Positions 1 through 5,660 of a stretch of DNA of 11,904 nucleotides are shown here, piece by piece. The DNA is from an uncultured Shinella sp. Its GTDB lineage: Bacteria > Pseudomonadota > Alphaproteobacteria > Rhizobiales > Rhizobiaceae. The stretch lies in contig CAMLOC010000037.1 of the NCBI GenBank assembly GCA_946481465.1, positions 1 through 11,904 of the forward strand. The letters run 5' to 3'. Each line of letters begins with the position of its first letter. Within the stretch, counting starts at the first letter, position 1. The notes beneath the pieces were generated by a model that saw only the letters and a list, made by a program, of their open reading frames with translations, did no database searches and was not told the DNA's origin. The translations under genes were made by a program, and so were the position numbers.

Positions 1-93
1 TGCCACCGCGGCACACAGTGCTGCTGTCGCCAGCCATGCCCGCTTGCGTCGGCTGCTCCGTCCGCCCGCCCTTGCCGTTATCGTCTTACTCAT
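1..93 (-). CDS. Probable TonB-dependent outer-membrane receptor, N-terminal fragment (signal peptide only)
   Basis: An open frame starts at an ATG at 93 and runs off the left edge after 31 codons. The visible residues begin MSKTITARAGG, carry a basic stretch (RSSRRKR) and then a hydrophobic run (AWLATAALCAAVA). This is the layout of a long Sec signal peptide such as those of outer-membrane receptors. An AGGGG stands 9 bases before the ATG. The gene lies just downstream of a sigma-factor/FecR pair in the same direction, where the partner TonB-dependent siderophore or haem receptor normally sits. A copy of the putative ECF promoter element lies upstream at 172-205. The receptor identity is inferred from position and signal peptide; no plug or barrel sequence is in view. 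It could be another exported protein. Confidence 0.5.
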   Translation of the reverse strand, partial: MSKTITARAGGRSSRRKRAWLATAALCAAVA

Positions 94-171
94 GAAACCA
101 TGCCCCTGCTCTCGCCAAATGCCAGGGATCGCCAGGCCCGCCGATCGGCAGATCCACATCCCCCTCATTGC

Positions 172-205
172 CAAGGACGACGCGACCTCCCCGATCTTGC
201 AGCGG
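172..205 (-). promoter_or_regulatory. Putative FecI-type ECF sigma promoter for the receptor gene (copy B)
   Basis: Read on the minus strand, this is a block CCGCTGCAA, 11 bases, then a block TCGCGTCGTCCTTG. The same two blocks with the same 11-base gap occur at 1215-1248 before fecR; 27 of 34 positions agree without gaps, and the differences fall almost entirely in the gap. CGTC-like -10 elements are common for ECF promoters of the iron-starvation class, and the two blocks lie at about the right distance for -35 and -10. Transcription would begin roughly 70 bases before the ATG at 93. The rest of the 94-242 intergenic stretch shows nothing else that can be named. Promoter function is inferred from the repeat. 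Confidence 0.55.
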
Positions 206-242
206 AAAATTCAGGAAGAATCTTTTTTCGGGGCGACAACGC

Positions 243-1184
243 TCACCGCAGAATCGTCACAAGCGGCAGGCGCGTGACGCGTACCGGCAGCGTCGTCTCG
301 ATGGTGCGCAGGATCGCCTCGGGGTCCGACAGATCGAACACACCCGTCACCTTCAGCGCTCGCAGCCGGTCGCCGAGGATGACGATCTCACCGCCGCGGT
401 AGCGTCGGATCTCGGCGACGACGTCGCCCAGCGGCTTGCCGTTGAAGATGAGCTTTCCGCGGCGCCAGGCGGTTTCGCTTTCCGCGTCCACGGGTCCGGC
501 CTGCGCCGCATGGCCCTCGGCATAGCGGACCTGATGGTCGGCGCCGGCCATGACCCGCTCGCCGGCAGCGTCCTCCGTCGAGACCGCCACCGTTCCCTCG
601 AGTACCGTCACGACCACCTCGGCGGGCCGCATGTCCACGTCGAAGACCGTGCCGATGGCCTGCGTCCAGCCGTTCGCCGCGGCGACGATGAAGGGGCGGC
701 CGGCATCATGGGCAACGGAGAAGGTCGCCTGCCCGCAATGAAGGACCAGCCTCCGCGTGCCGGCGGTGAAATCGACGGAGAGCGCCGTCCGCGCATTGAG
801 GCGCACGGTCGATCCGTCCGCCAGGGTTTCCGTCCGCTGCTCGCCGGTGCCGGTGGTGAAATCGGCGAAGATGGCGGGGCCGAGCAGGCCTGACCTATAG
901 GCGGCAGCACCGAGGAACAGGGCGCCGGCAGAGCCGAGCAGCGCCCGGCGGGTCGTCGCCGCGCGGTCCTTGCCGCGCGCCTCGTCTGCGACGATGCCGA
1001 GGCCATGCCAGATCGCCTCGGCCTCCTGCACCGCAAGACCGTGTTCGACGGACTGCGCGCGCCATGCGGCATAGGCCGCGCGGTCGGCCTCGCTGGCCTT
1101 GCCGGAATGCAGCAGCACAAGCCACTCGATCGCCCGATCGCTCAGCGCGATATCCACCTGCTCCCGCTTTTCTCCGGATACCAT
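243..1184 (-). CDS. FecR-type anti-sigma / sigma regulator, inner-membrane
   Basis: The gene encodes about 313 residues with the full FecR layout. A cytoplasmic N-terminal domain (DUF4880-like, about residues 14-63, with AIEWLVLLHSGKAS and AAYAAWRAQSVEHG) is the part that grips the sigma factor. One membrane segment follows (about 82-97). The periplasmic FecR domain (about 112-205, including LADGSTVRLNARTAL and VLEGTVAVS) precedes a C-terminal domain (about 244-306, KLIFNGKPLGDVVAEIRRY) that receives the signal from the outer-membrane receptor. I chose the ATG at 1184 because GGGAGAG stands 5 bases before it. The upstream ATG at 1205 has no good ribosome site and lies almost at the predicted transcription start. 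A TTRRALLG stretch directly before the membrane segment resembles a twin-arginine motif, and E. coli FecR has been reported to use the Tat route. The gene lies between the sigma gene and the receptor start, in the same direction. Confidence 0.9.
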   Translation of the reverse strand: MVSGEKREQVDIALSDRAIEWLVLLHSGKASEADRAAYAAWRAQSVEHGLAVQEAEAIWHGLGIVADEARGKDRAATTRRALLGSAGALFLGAAAYRSGLLGPAIFADFTTGTGEQRTETLADGSTVRLNARTALSVDFTAGTRRLVLHCGQATFSVAHDAGRPFIVAAANGWTQAIGTVFDVDMRPAEVVVTVLEGTVAVSTEDAAGERVMAGADHQVRYAEGHAAQAGPVDAESETAWRRGKLIFNGKPLGDVVAEIRRYRGGEIVILGDRLRALKVTGVFDLSDPEAILRTIETTLPVRVTRLPLVTILR

Positions 1185-1214
1185 CCGCTCTCTCCCGACC
1201 TGCATCGCCTATAA

Positions 1215-1248
1215 CAAGGACGACGCGATCTGTCCTCGATTGCAGCGG
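1215..1248 (-). promoter_or_regulatory. Putative FecI-type ECF sigma promoter for fecR (copy A)
   Basis: Minus-strand blocks CCGCTGCAA and TCGCGTCGTCCTTG are separated by 11 bases, matching the copy at 172-205 in sequence and spacing. The element fills most of the 77-base gap between the sigma-gene stop and the fecR ATG at 1184. If CGTCCTTG is the -10, transcription starts near 1208, leaving a leader of about 20 bases that contains the GGGAGAG ribosome site. This favours the 1184 start over 1205. It suggests fecR is made by the sigma factor it controls. Function is inferred from the repeat. Confidence 0.5.
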
Positions 1249-1261
1249 CAGAGCCCGACGA

Positions 1262-1789
1262 TCATGCCGCCGCGCGGAAATGGTCGCGGCAATGGCGCAG
1301 CGCCTGCGCCAGGTATTTCGCAACCATGCTTTCCGAGACGCGCAGCGCGCGGGCGATCTCGCGATGGGAAAGGCCGTCGCAGCGGCAAAGCAGAAGGGCC
1401 TTGCGGGCCTTCGCGGGCAATTCCGCCAGCGCCAGCGCAAGGAACCGCAATTGGTCCCGATCGATCGCGAAGACCTCGGGCGAGGGATAGGTATCGGCTA
1501 TCGCCTCGTAGAGGGCGTCGTCGCTGACGCAGCGGGCGCGGTGACGGTTTTCCCGGCGGGCAAGATCGATGGCGATATTGCCGGCGATGCGCAGGAGAAG
1601 CGCCTGATGATCGTGAACGACCGCGGGCTCGCCCTTCATGCGCGACAGGCGAAGCCAGGTCTCCTGCATCGCCTCCTCCGCCAGGTCATGGGAACCGATG
1701 CGCCGCTTCAACGCGCTGCGCAACATCTTCCAGTGACGCAGGTAGACCGACATGAGGTCGTCGTGAATGTCGGTCGCGGAGGTGGTCAT
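1262..1789 (-). CDS. ECF RNA polymerase sigma factor, FecI type
   Basis: The 175-residue protein has the two-domain sigma-70 ECF build and no extra domains. Region 2 spans about residues 15-82 (YLRHWKMLRSALKRRIGS, LAEEAMQETWLRLSRM, IAIDLARRENR), which contacts the -10 and core polymerase. Region 4 spans about 117-170 (LAELPAKARKALLLC, GLSHREIARALRVSESMV), whose helix-turn-helix reads the -35. It should direct transcription of the adjacent fecR and receptor genes when the receptor binds its ligand. The ATG at 1789 with GAGG close before it is preferred. An in-frame GTG at 1825 gives 12 more residues but has no ribosome site and lacks family similarity. No copy of the two-block element lies upstream, so the gene is probably not self-activated and is expected to answer to an iron regulator. 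Confidence 0.92.
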   Translation of the reverse strand: MTTSATDIHDDLMSVYLRHWKMLRSALKRRIGSHDLAEEAMQETWLRLSRMKGEPAVVHDHQALLLRIAGNIAIDLARRENRHRARCVSDDALYEAIADTYPSPEVFAIDRDQLRFLALALAELPAKARKALLLCRCDGLSHREIARALRVSESMVAKYLAQALRHCRDHFRAAA

Positions 1790-1862
1790 TTGCCTCGGGC
1801 TCGTGCGGAAAATCCGTGTCGACACCGTCGGTCAGCGATCACGCTGCCGGCCGGTGAGAGCC

Positions 1863-1905
1863 CGACCCTATAAACCTGCTCTAAAATGTCAAGTTTACAG
1901 GGTCG
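1863..1905 (-). promoter_or_regulatory. Inverted repeat with embedded -35-like TTGACA upstream of the sigma gene
   Basis: Two 13-base arms (1863-1875 and 1893-1905; CGACCCTATAAAC and its complement with one mismatch) flank a 17-base centre. On the minus strand the centre begins TTGACA (1892-1887) and continues TTTTAGAGCAGG toward TTTATAGGG. Arm centres are 30 bp apart, about three helical turns, as for a protein bound to one face. TTGACA has no -10 at the ideal distance: TAGGGT at 16 bases or TATAGG at 14. TTTAGAG...GTTTATA weakly resembles the rhizobial Irr box, and TGA-N9-GCA the RirA box. It lies 73 bases before the sigma-gene ATG and 69 beyond the gntR stop. No T-run follows, so it is not a typical terminator. 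The rest of 1790-1974 shows nothing distinct. Confidence 0.45.
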
Positions 1906-1974
1906 CGATTCTTGCTTCTCCCCAAGCGGCGCCCCCCGTCGCTCCGCCTCGCAATCCCCGGAACCCGGATCTCC

Positions 1975-2625
1975 TCACATCCGCGCGAGCAGATCGTCGC
2001 GAGCGGACTCGCAGTGGTCCTGCACGACGCGCGCGGCAAGGTCCACGTCGCGTGACCGGATGGCTTCGACAATGCGCCAGTGCTGGCGGACGATTTCGGC
2101 GATCCGCGCCTCGCTGAGCCCAAAGCGGTTGCGAAGATTAATGACCAGATCCCATCCCTGGTCGAGAATGTAAGAGGCCTCGGGATTGTCCGCGACCTCG
2201 GCAATGAAGCTGTGAAACTGCTTGTTCGCTTCAGACATCCGCTCGTCCACGCCTGCCGCCGCGGCCTGTTCGTGACGCCGGGCAAGTTCAGCCAGGTGAT
2301 CCAGTTGCGCGTCCGAGATATTTACGGTCGCCCTGCGCACAAGCATGCTTTCGATTGCGGCACGGGTGTCGTGAATGTCGGCCACGAATTTCGCCGTGAC
2401 CGGCCGCAACACCGCGCCCCTGTGAGGCTCCAGCGTCACCAGCCTTTCACCCGCAAGCTGCAACAGTGCCTCTCTGACCGGAATGTGGCTCGTGCCGTAG
2501 CGCTTGCTCAGTTCGTCGACGCGCAGCCGCGATCCCGGCGAAAGATTGCCCAGGACGATATCCCGTCGAATCGCGGCCAGAAGCCTTTCGGCAATTGTTC
2601 CAGACAATGGACTGGCGTTGCTCAA
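1975..2625 (-). CDS. GntR-family transcriptional regulator, FadR/FCD subfamily
   Basis: The 216-residue protein has a GntR winged helix (about residues 10-75, with IAERLLAAIRRDIVLGNLSPG, LSKRYGTSHIPVREAL and LEPHRGAVLRPV). An all-helical FCD effector domain follows (about 84-205). FCD proteins usually bind a metal through one Asp and three His. The His equivalents H138, H182 and H204 are present, but the Asp position is N134 in EANKQFH, so metal or ligand binding may differ. These regulators usually bind a small carboxylate and leave their operator when it is present. Translation starts at a TTG, with GGGAG 7 bases before it. The gene is divergent from the transport and catabolic operon at 2786, and the palindrome between them is the obvious target, so it is inferred to be the local repressor. 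Confidence 0.93.
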   Translation of the reverse strand: MSNASPLSGTIAERLLAAIRRDIVLGNLSPGSRLRVDELSKRYGTSHIPVREALLQLAGERLVTLEPHRGAVLRPVTAKFVADIHDTRAAIESMLVRRATVNISDAQLDHLAELARRHEQAAAAGVDERMSEANKQFHSFIAEVADNPEASYILDQGWDLVINLRNRFGLSEARIAEIVRQHWRIVEAIRSRDVDLAARVVQDHCESARDDLLARM

Positions 2626-2659
2626 ATCACTGCTCCCTTCGCGCGTCGCTGAGGACGAG

Positions 2660-2688
2660 ATTACACCACTCGCAAACGCGACGGAAAG
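2660..2688 (-). promoter_or_regulatory. Possible gntR promoter (extended -10)
   Basis: On the minus strand TGG followed by TGTAAT (2665-2660) looks like an extended -10. A poor -35 (CTTTCC, 2688-2683) stands 17 bases upstream. It would start transcription about 28 bases before the TTG start at 2625. It lies outside the palindrome at 2702-2727, which would sit roughly 50-75 bases upstream of that start. Confidence 0.25.
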
Positions 2689-2692
2689 GGGG

Positions 2693-2720
2693 TTGCAGTC
2701 AATTCTATATTATATATAAT
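2693..2720 (+). promoter_or_regulatory. Sigma-70 promoter of the transport/catabolic operon
   Basis: TTGCAG (2693-2698) is followed after 16 bases by a perfect TATAAT (2715-2720). Transcription should start near 2727. The -10 lies inside the palindrome at 2702-2727, so a repressor bound there would block RNA polymerase directly. Confidence 0.6.
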
Positions 2721-2727
2721 ATCGAAT
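2702..2727. promoter_or_regulatory. Probable GntR operator: 26-bp AT-rich palindrome
   Basis: The core ATATTATATATAATAT (2707-2722) is a perfect 16-bp palindrome. After one mismatch (T2706/C2723) the symmetry continues for four more pairs (ATTC at 2702-2705, GAAT at 2724-2727). It is the most symmetric feature in the divergent gntR/operon gap and is strikingly AT-rich for this genome. FCD-type GntR proteins bind short AT-rich dyads next to their own genes. Overlap with the TATAAT of the operon promoter gives the geometry of simple repression. Binding is inferred. Confidence 0.65.
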
Positions 2728-2785
2728 AAGAGGCAGGATCATGAACGTCGCGGCGAGGTGGACCGCAACAAAAGTGGAGGAAATG

Positions 2786-4372
2786 ATGACTGATGCGAAT
2801 GAAACGGGGCGGGCGGCTGCCTTGCGGATCAAGAGGCGGCAAATCCTGCAGTTGATGGGGGCCGGCACGGCCCTGGCGTTGCTGCCGGGAATGACCCGAC
2901 CGGCGTTTGCCGACGAAGAGGCCGTGAAGGGGGGCATCCTTCGGGTTGCCGCACCTTTCAATCCGTCGAGCCTGGACCCGGTCACCAGCGGCGCCGGCTC
3001 CGATCACATGATCCTTTATTCGATCTACGACACCCTGGTGGATTTCGAACCGGCGACCTTGCAACCCGTTCCGGGCCTCTCGACCGCATGGGAATTCGAG
3101 ACGCCGACGAAGCTCGTCATGACATTGCGCGAAAGCGTCAAATTCCATGATGGCACGGACTTCAATGCGGAGGCGGTCAAGGCCAATCTCGATCGCGCCA
3201 TGACGCACGATCGCTCGACGGCGAAGGGCGACATAGCATCCATCGACAGGGTCGAGGTGCTGGACACCCACAAGGTCGCCATCCATACGAAATATCCCGA
3301 TACGGCGCTGCCGCTGATACTGGCCGACCGATCCGGCATGATGGTCTCGCCGACCGCAGTCGAGAAAGCCGGCGGCACGCTCGATCGCGCCCCGGTCGGG
3401 ACGGGACCGTTCCGCTTCGAGCGCTGGGACGACGGCGATGTGGTGCAACTCACCCGTTTCGATGGCTATTGGGATACCGAGTTGCCGCACCTCGACGGCA
3501 TCAGCTTCCGGGTCATCACGGATCTGAATACGGGGCTGCGTTCGGTGATCGCGGGTGAGACGGATTTCTGCTACCGGCTCAATCCGCAGCAGAAACTGGT
3601 GGCGGATCGCATGGGCGACCGGGTCGTCGTCAGGACCTCACCCACCGTTGCGAACTATCATATCGTCTTCAACTACAGCAAGGCGCCCCTGAACGATGTG
3701 CGCGTGCGCCAGGCCATCAACTTCGCGGTGGATCGAAACGCCTTCAACGAGGCGGCGATGCTCGGGCTTGGCGTTCCGGCGCAGACACTGCTGCCGCCAG
3801 GATACTGGGCCCACGACGACGCTCTCGACAACTACTATACGTTCGATCGCGACAAGGCTCGTGCGCTTCTTGTCGAGGCCGGTCATGCGGACGGCCTGGA
3901 TCTTCAATACTACAGCAATGCGGACCAGTCGTCGCAGCAACGCGCCGAGGTCATCATGGAGCAATTGCGCCAGGTCGGTATCCGCTGCACGCTCGTCACG
4001 GGCTCGAATGCCGACATGTTCCAGCGCTTCATGGTCCGGGGCGAAGGAGACGCCATGATGGTCAACTGGACCGGACGCCCCGATCCGGTGCAGGGCTTCC
4101 TCTTCGTCTATGGCGAACAGGGCGCCAACAATGCAGGAAAAGTCGCGCCTCCGCCCGAACTGGCCGCCGCCATCGCAAAAGCCCAGGCCGGCGTGACGCA
4201 GGAGGAGCGCAAGCCCGCATTCGCGCAGGCCGAGCGCATCATGCTCGAGCACGCCCTCTCCTGCGAGGTCGCATTCGTTCCCGCGATCGAAGTTCACCGG
4301 CCGAATGTCGGCGGCTACGAGCCGAACCTTCTTGGAAAGCCGAAGTTCAACCGCCTGTTCCTGAAGGCCTGA
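2786..4372 (+). CDS. Extracellular solute-binding protein, family 5 (peptide/nickel/opine-type ABC importer)
   Basis: The protein is about 528 residues, the usual size for DppA/OppA-like binding proteins. It has an N-terminal export signal with KRRQIL followed by a hydrophobic run (QLMGAGTALALLPG) and a likely cut after AFA at residue 42. The paired arginines allow Tat export, but Sec is also possible. Family marks include SLDPVTSGAGSDHMI, LVMTLRESVKFHDGTDFNAE (about 110-129), APVGTGPFRFERW and VRVRQAINFAVDR. It captures the substrate in the periplasm and delivers it to the two permeases further along the operon. The ATG at 2786 has GGAGG 5 bases before it; ATGs at 2783 and 2741 are in frame but less well placed. 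It is the first gene of the operon and is separated from the rest by hairpins, so it is probably made in excess. The ligand cannot be read from sequence; the adjacent enzymes point to an organic acid rather than a peptide. Confidence 0.93.
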   Translation: MTDANETGRAAALRIKRRQILQLMGAGTALALLPGMTRPAFADEEAVKGGILRVAAPFNPSSLDPVTSGAGSDHMILYSIYDTLVDFEPATLQPVPGLSTAWEFETPTKLVMTLRESVKFHDGTDFNAEAVKANLDRAMTHDRSTAKGDIASIDRVEVLDTHKVAIHTKYPDTALPLILADRSGMMVSPTAVEKAGGTLDRAPVGTGPFRFERWDDGDVVQLTRFDGYWDTELPHLDGISFRVITDLNTGLRSVIAGETDFCYRLNPQQKLVADRMGDRVVVRTSPTVANYHIVFNYSKAPLNDVRVRQAINFAVDRNAFNEAAMLGLGVPAQTLLPPGYWAHDDALDNYYTFDRDKARALLVEAGHADGLDLQYYSNADQSSQQRAEVIMEQLRQVGIRCTLVTGSNADMFQRFMVRGEGDAMMVNWTGRPDPVQGFLFVYGEQGANNAGKVAPPPELAAAIAKAQAGVTQEERKPAFAQAERIMLEHALSCEVAFVPAIEVHRPNVGGYEPNLLGKPKFNRLFLKA

Positions 4373-4391
4373 TCCGCGCCCTTCCCGAACC

Positions 4392-4423
4392 GTGCAAGGC
4401 CGGTCCGAGCGCCGGACTTGCAC
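4392..4423 (+). promoter_or_regulatory. Intercistronic hairpin 1
   Basis: GTGCAAG (4392-4398) pairs with CTTGCAC (4417-4423). One mismatch and four further pairs (CCGG with CCGG) close an 8-base loop. It lies 20 bases past the binding-protein stop. No T-run follows. See hairpin 2. Confidence 0.5.
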
Positions 4424-4425
4424 CA

Positions 4426-4450
4426 TCGCCGCCCGGCATCCGGGCGGCGA
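4426..4450 (+). promoter_or_regulatory. Intercistronic hairpin 2, 11-bp GC stem
   Basis: TCGCCGCCCGG (4426-4436) is the exact complement of CCGGGCGGCGA (4440-4450), leaving a CAT loop. The RNA stem would be very stable. There is no T-run after it and no visible promoter before the next gene, so transcription must read through. Such stems after binding-protein genes commonly protect the upstream message from 3'-to-5' decay or terminate part of the transcripts, lowering expression of the later genes relative to the binding protein. That role is inferred here. Confidence 0.6.
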
Positions 4451-4483
4451 ACGATAGCGTCATGTCAAACCAGAGATCACCCC

Positions 4484-5659
4484 ATGAAGATTGCCCGCCT
4501 AGACGTTCTACATGCCGCATCCGGATGGCGGGTCACGTCGTTTCTGAAGGTCGAGACTGCCTGCGGCATCGTCGGCTGGTCGGAATTCAGCGAAAATGTC
4601 GGAACGCGCGGTCTTTCGGCCACCATTCTCGCGCTTGGCGAGAAGATCGTCGGCCAGGACCCCCGGCGCGTCGAATTGGTTACGGCGATCCTGAACACGT
4701 CGATCATACCGGCATGGAGCGGCATCAACCAGCATGCCGTCGCCGCGATCTGCAACGCGCTGCTCGACATCAAGGGCAAGGAAATGGGCGTGCCCGTGCA
4801 CGCGCTTTTCGGCGGCGCGGTTCGCGATCGCCTGCCGCTCTACTGGTCGCATTGCGGCACGTACCGGGTTCGCTATGCAGACGATCTGAAGCTTTCGCAG
4901 GTCAAGCGCATAGACCAGTTGCAGGAGGTCGCCGCCGAAGTCCGCCGGCGCGGCTTCCGCGCACTGAAGACCAATGTGATGATGATCGAGGACGGCACGC
5001 TCGCCAATTTCCGTCCGGGTTTCGGCTCCACCCCCGGCTTTCCCGAGCTCAATCCGAGGCCCGAAGTCTTCAGGACCCTGGAGCAGACGCTGAAGGCGTT
5101 GCGCGAGGGAGCGGGCGACGATGTCGACATCATGCTCGATGCCAATTTCAATTTCCGCCCGGAAGGCTATCTCCAGCTCATCCGCACCGTTCGGCCTCAT
5201 CGTCTCACCTGGCTGGAACTGGATTGCTACGATGCGGCAGCCGTGGCCCTGATGCGCAGGGAGGCGGGATTTCCCATCGCCACGGGCGAGTCGCTTTACG
5301 GCAGACGCAGCTACCGGCCGTTTCTGGAAGCCGGCGCGATGGATGTCGCCGTCGTGGACGTGCTGTGGAACGGCGTGCTGGAGGGCCTGAAGATCGCGTC
5401 CCTTGCCGATGCCCATGACGTCAACATAGCGCCGCACAATTTCTACGGCTATCTGGCTGACCATATCAGCGCCCATTTCGCGTCGATGATACCCAACCTC
5501 AGGATGCTCGAAATCGATGTCGACGACATCCCCTGGAAAGGCGAGTTCGTCACCCATCACCCCGTGATCGAGGACGGCCACATGCTCGTGCCGACACGGC
5601 CGGGATGGGGCACGGATGTCGACGAGCGAGCCGTGGCGCGTTATCCCGTAACCTGGTGA
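4484..5659 (+). CDS. Enolase-superfamily enzyme, mandelate racemase/muconate lactonizing subgroup, substrate unknown
   Basis: The 391-residue protein has the N-terminal capping domain (about 1-115) and a barrel with the superfamily metal ligands: D219 (LDANFNF), E245 (LELD) and E269 (GES). The acid-base groups visible are K162 in a K-x-N motif (LKTNV, N164) and H318 (IAPHNF) with D292 (VVDVLWN) as its dyad partner. That His-Asp pair marks the mandelate-racemase subgroup, many of which dehydrate sugar acids; racemases and cycloisomerases also occur. The second lysine of the usual K-x-K is Asn here. A loop at about 166-192 (IEDGTLANFRPGFGS, FPELNPRP) is long and may shape the pocket. Dipeptide epimerase is unlikely because that subgroup uses Lys on both sides. 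The ATG at 4484 fits the family N-terminus but has only a weak ribosome site. It sits between binding protein and ATPases, so it probably acts on the imported compound. Confidence 0.85.
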   Translation: MKIARLDVLHAASGWRVTSFLKVETACGIVGWSEFSENVGTRGLSATILALGEKIVGQDPRRVELVTAILNTSIIPAWSGINQHAVAAICNALLDIKGKEMGVPVHALFGGAVRDRLPLYWSHCGTYRVRYADDLKLSQVKRIDQLQEVAAEVRRRGFRALKTNVMMIEDGTLANFRPGFGSTPGFPELNPRPEVFRTLEQTLKALREGAGDDVDIMLDANFNFRPEGYLQLIRTVRPHRLTWLELDCYDAAAVALMRREAGFPIATGESLYGRRSYRPFLEAGAMDVAVVDVLWNGVLEGLKIASLADAHDVNIAPHNFYGYLADHISAHFASMIPNLRMLEIDVDDIPWKGEFVTHHPVIEDGHMLVPTRPGWGTDVDERAVARYPVTW

Positions 5660-5660
5660 T

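Noticed and set aside
221..228. Run of six T on the plus strand as a terminator
   Set aside because: No plus-strand gene ends before it and no stable stem precedes it.
1863..1905. Rho-independent terminator of gntR
   Set aside because: The arms could pair in RNA, but the loop is 17 bases and no U-run follows on the minus strand.
2741..2785. Upstream ATG for the binding protein
   Set aside because: GAGG lies 7 bases before it, so it is possible, but GGAGG before 2786 is stronger and gives a signal peptide of normal length.
4426..4450. Rho-independent terminator ending the binding-protein transcript
   Set aside because: No T-run follows, and the next seven genes have no other visible promoter.
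4418..4483. 22-codon N-terminal extension of the enolase-family gene from a TTG
   Set aside because: The TTG lies inside hairpin 1, the added residues have no family similarity, and the ATG at 4484 begins the conserved N-terminal domain.
4484..5659. Dipeptide epimerase, suggested by the dipeptide-type transporter
   Set aside because: Dipeptide epimerases use a Lys on each side of the active site; this protein has K-x-N and a His-Asp dyad.
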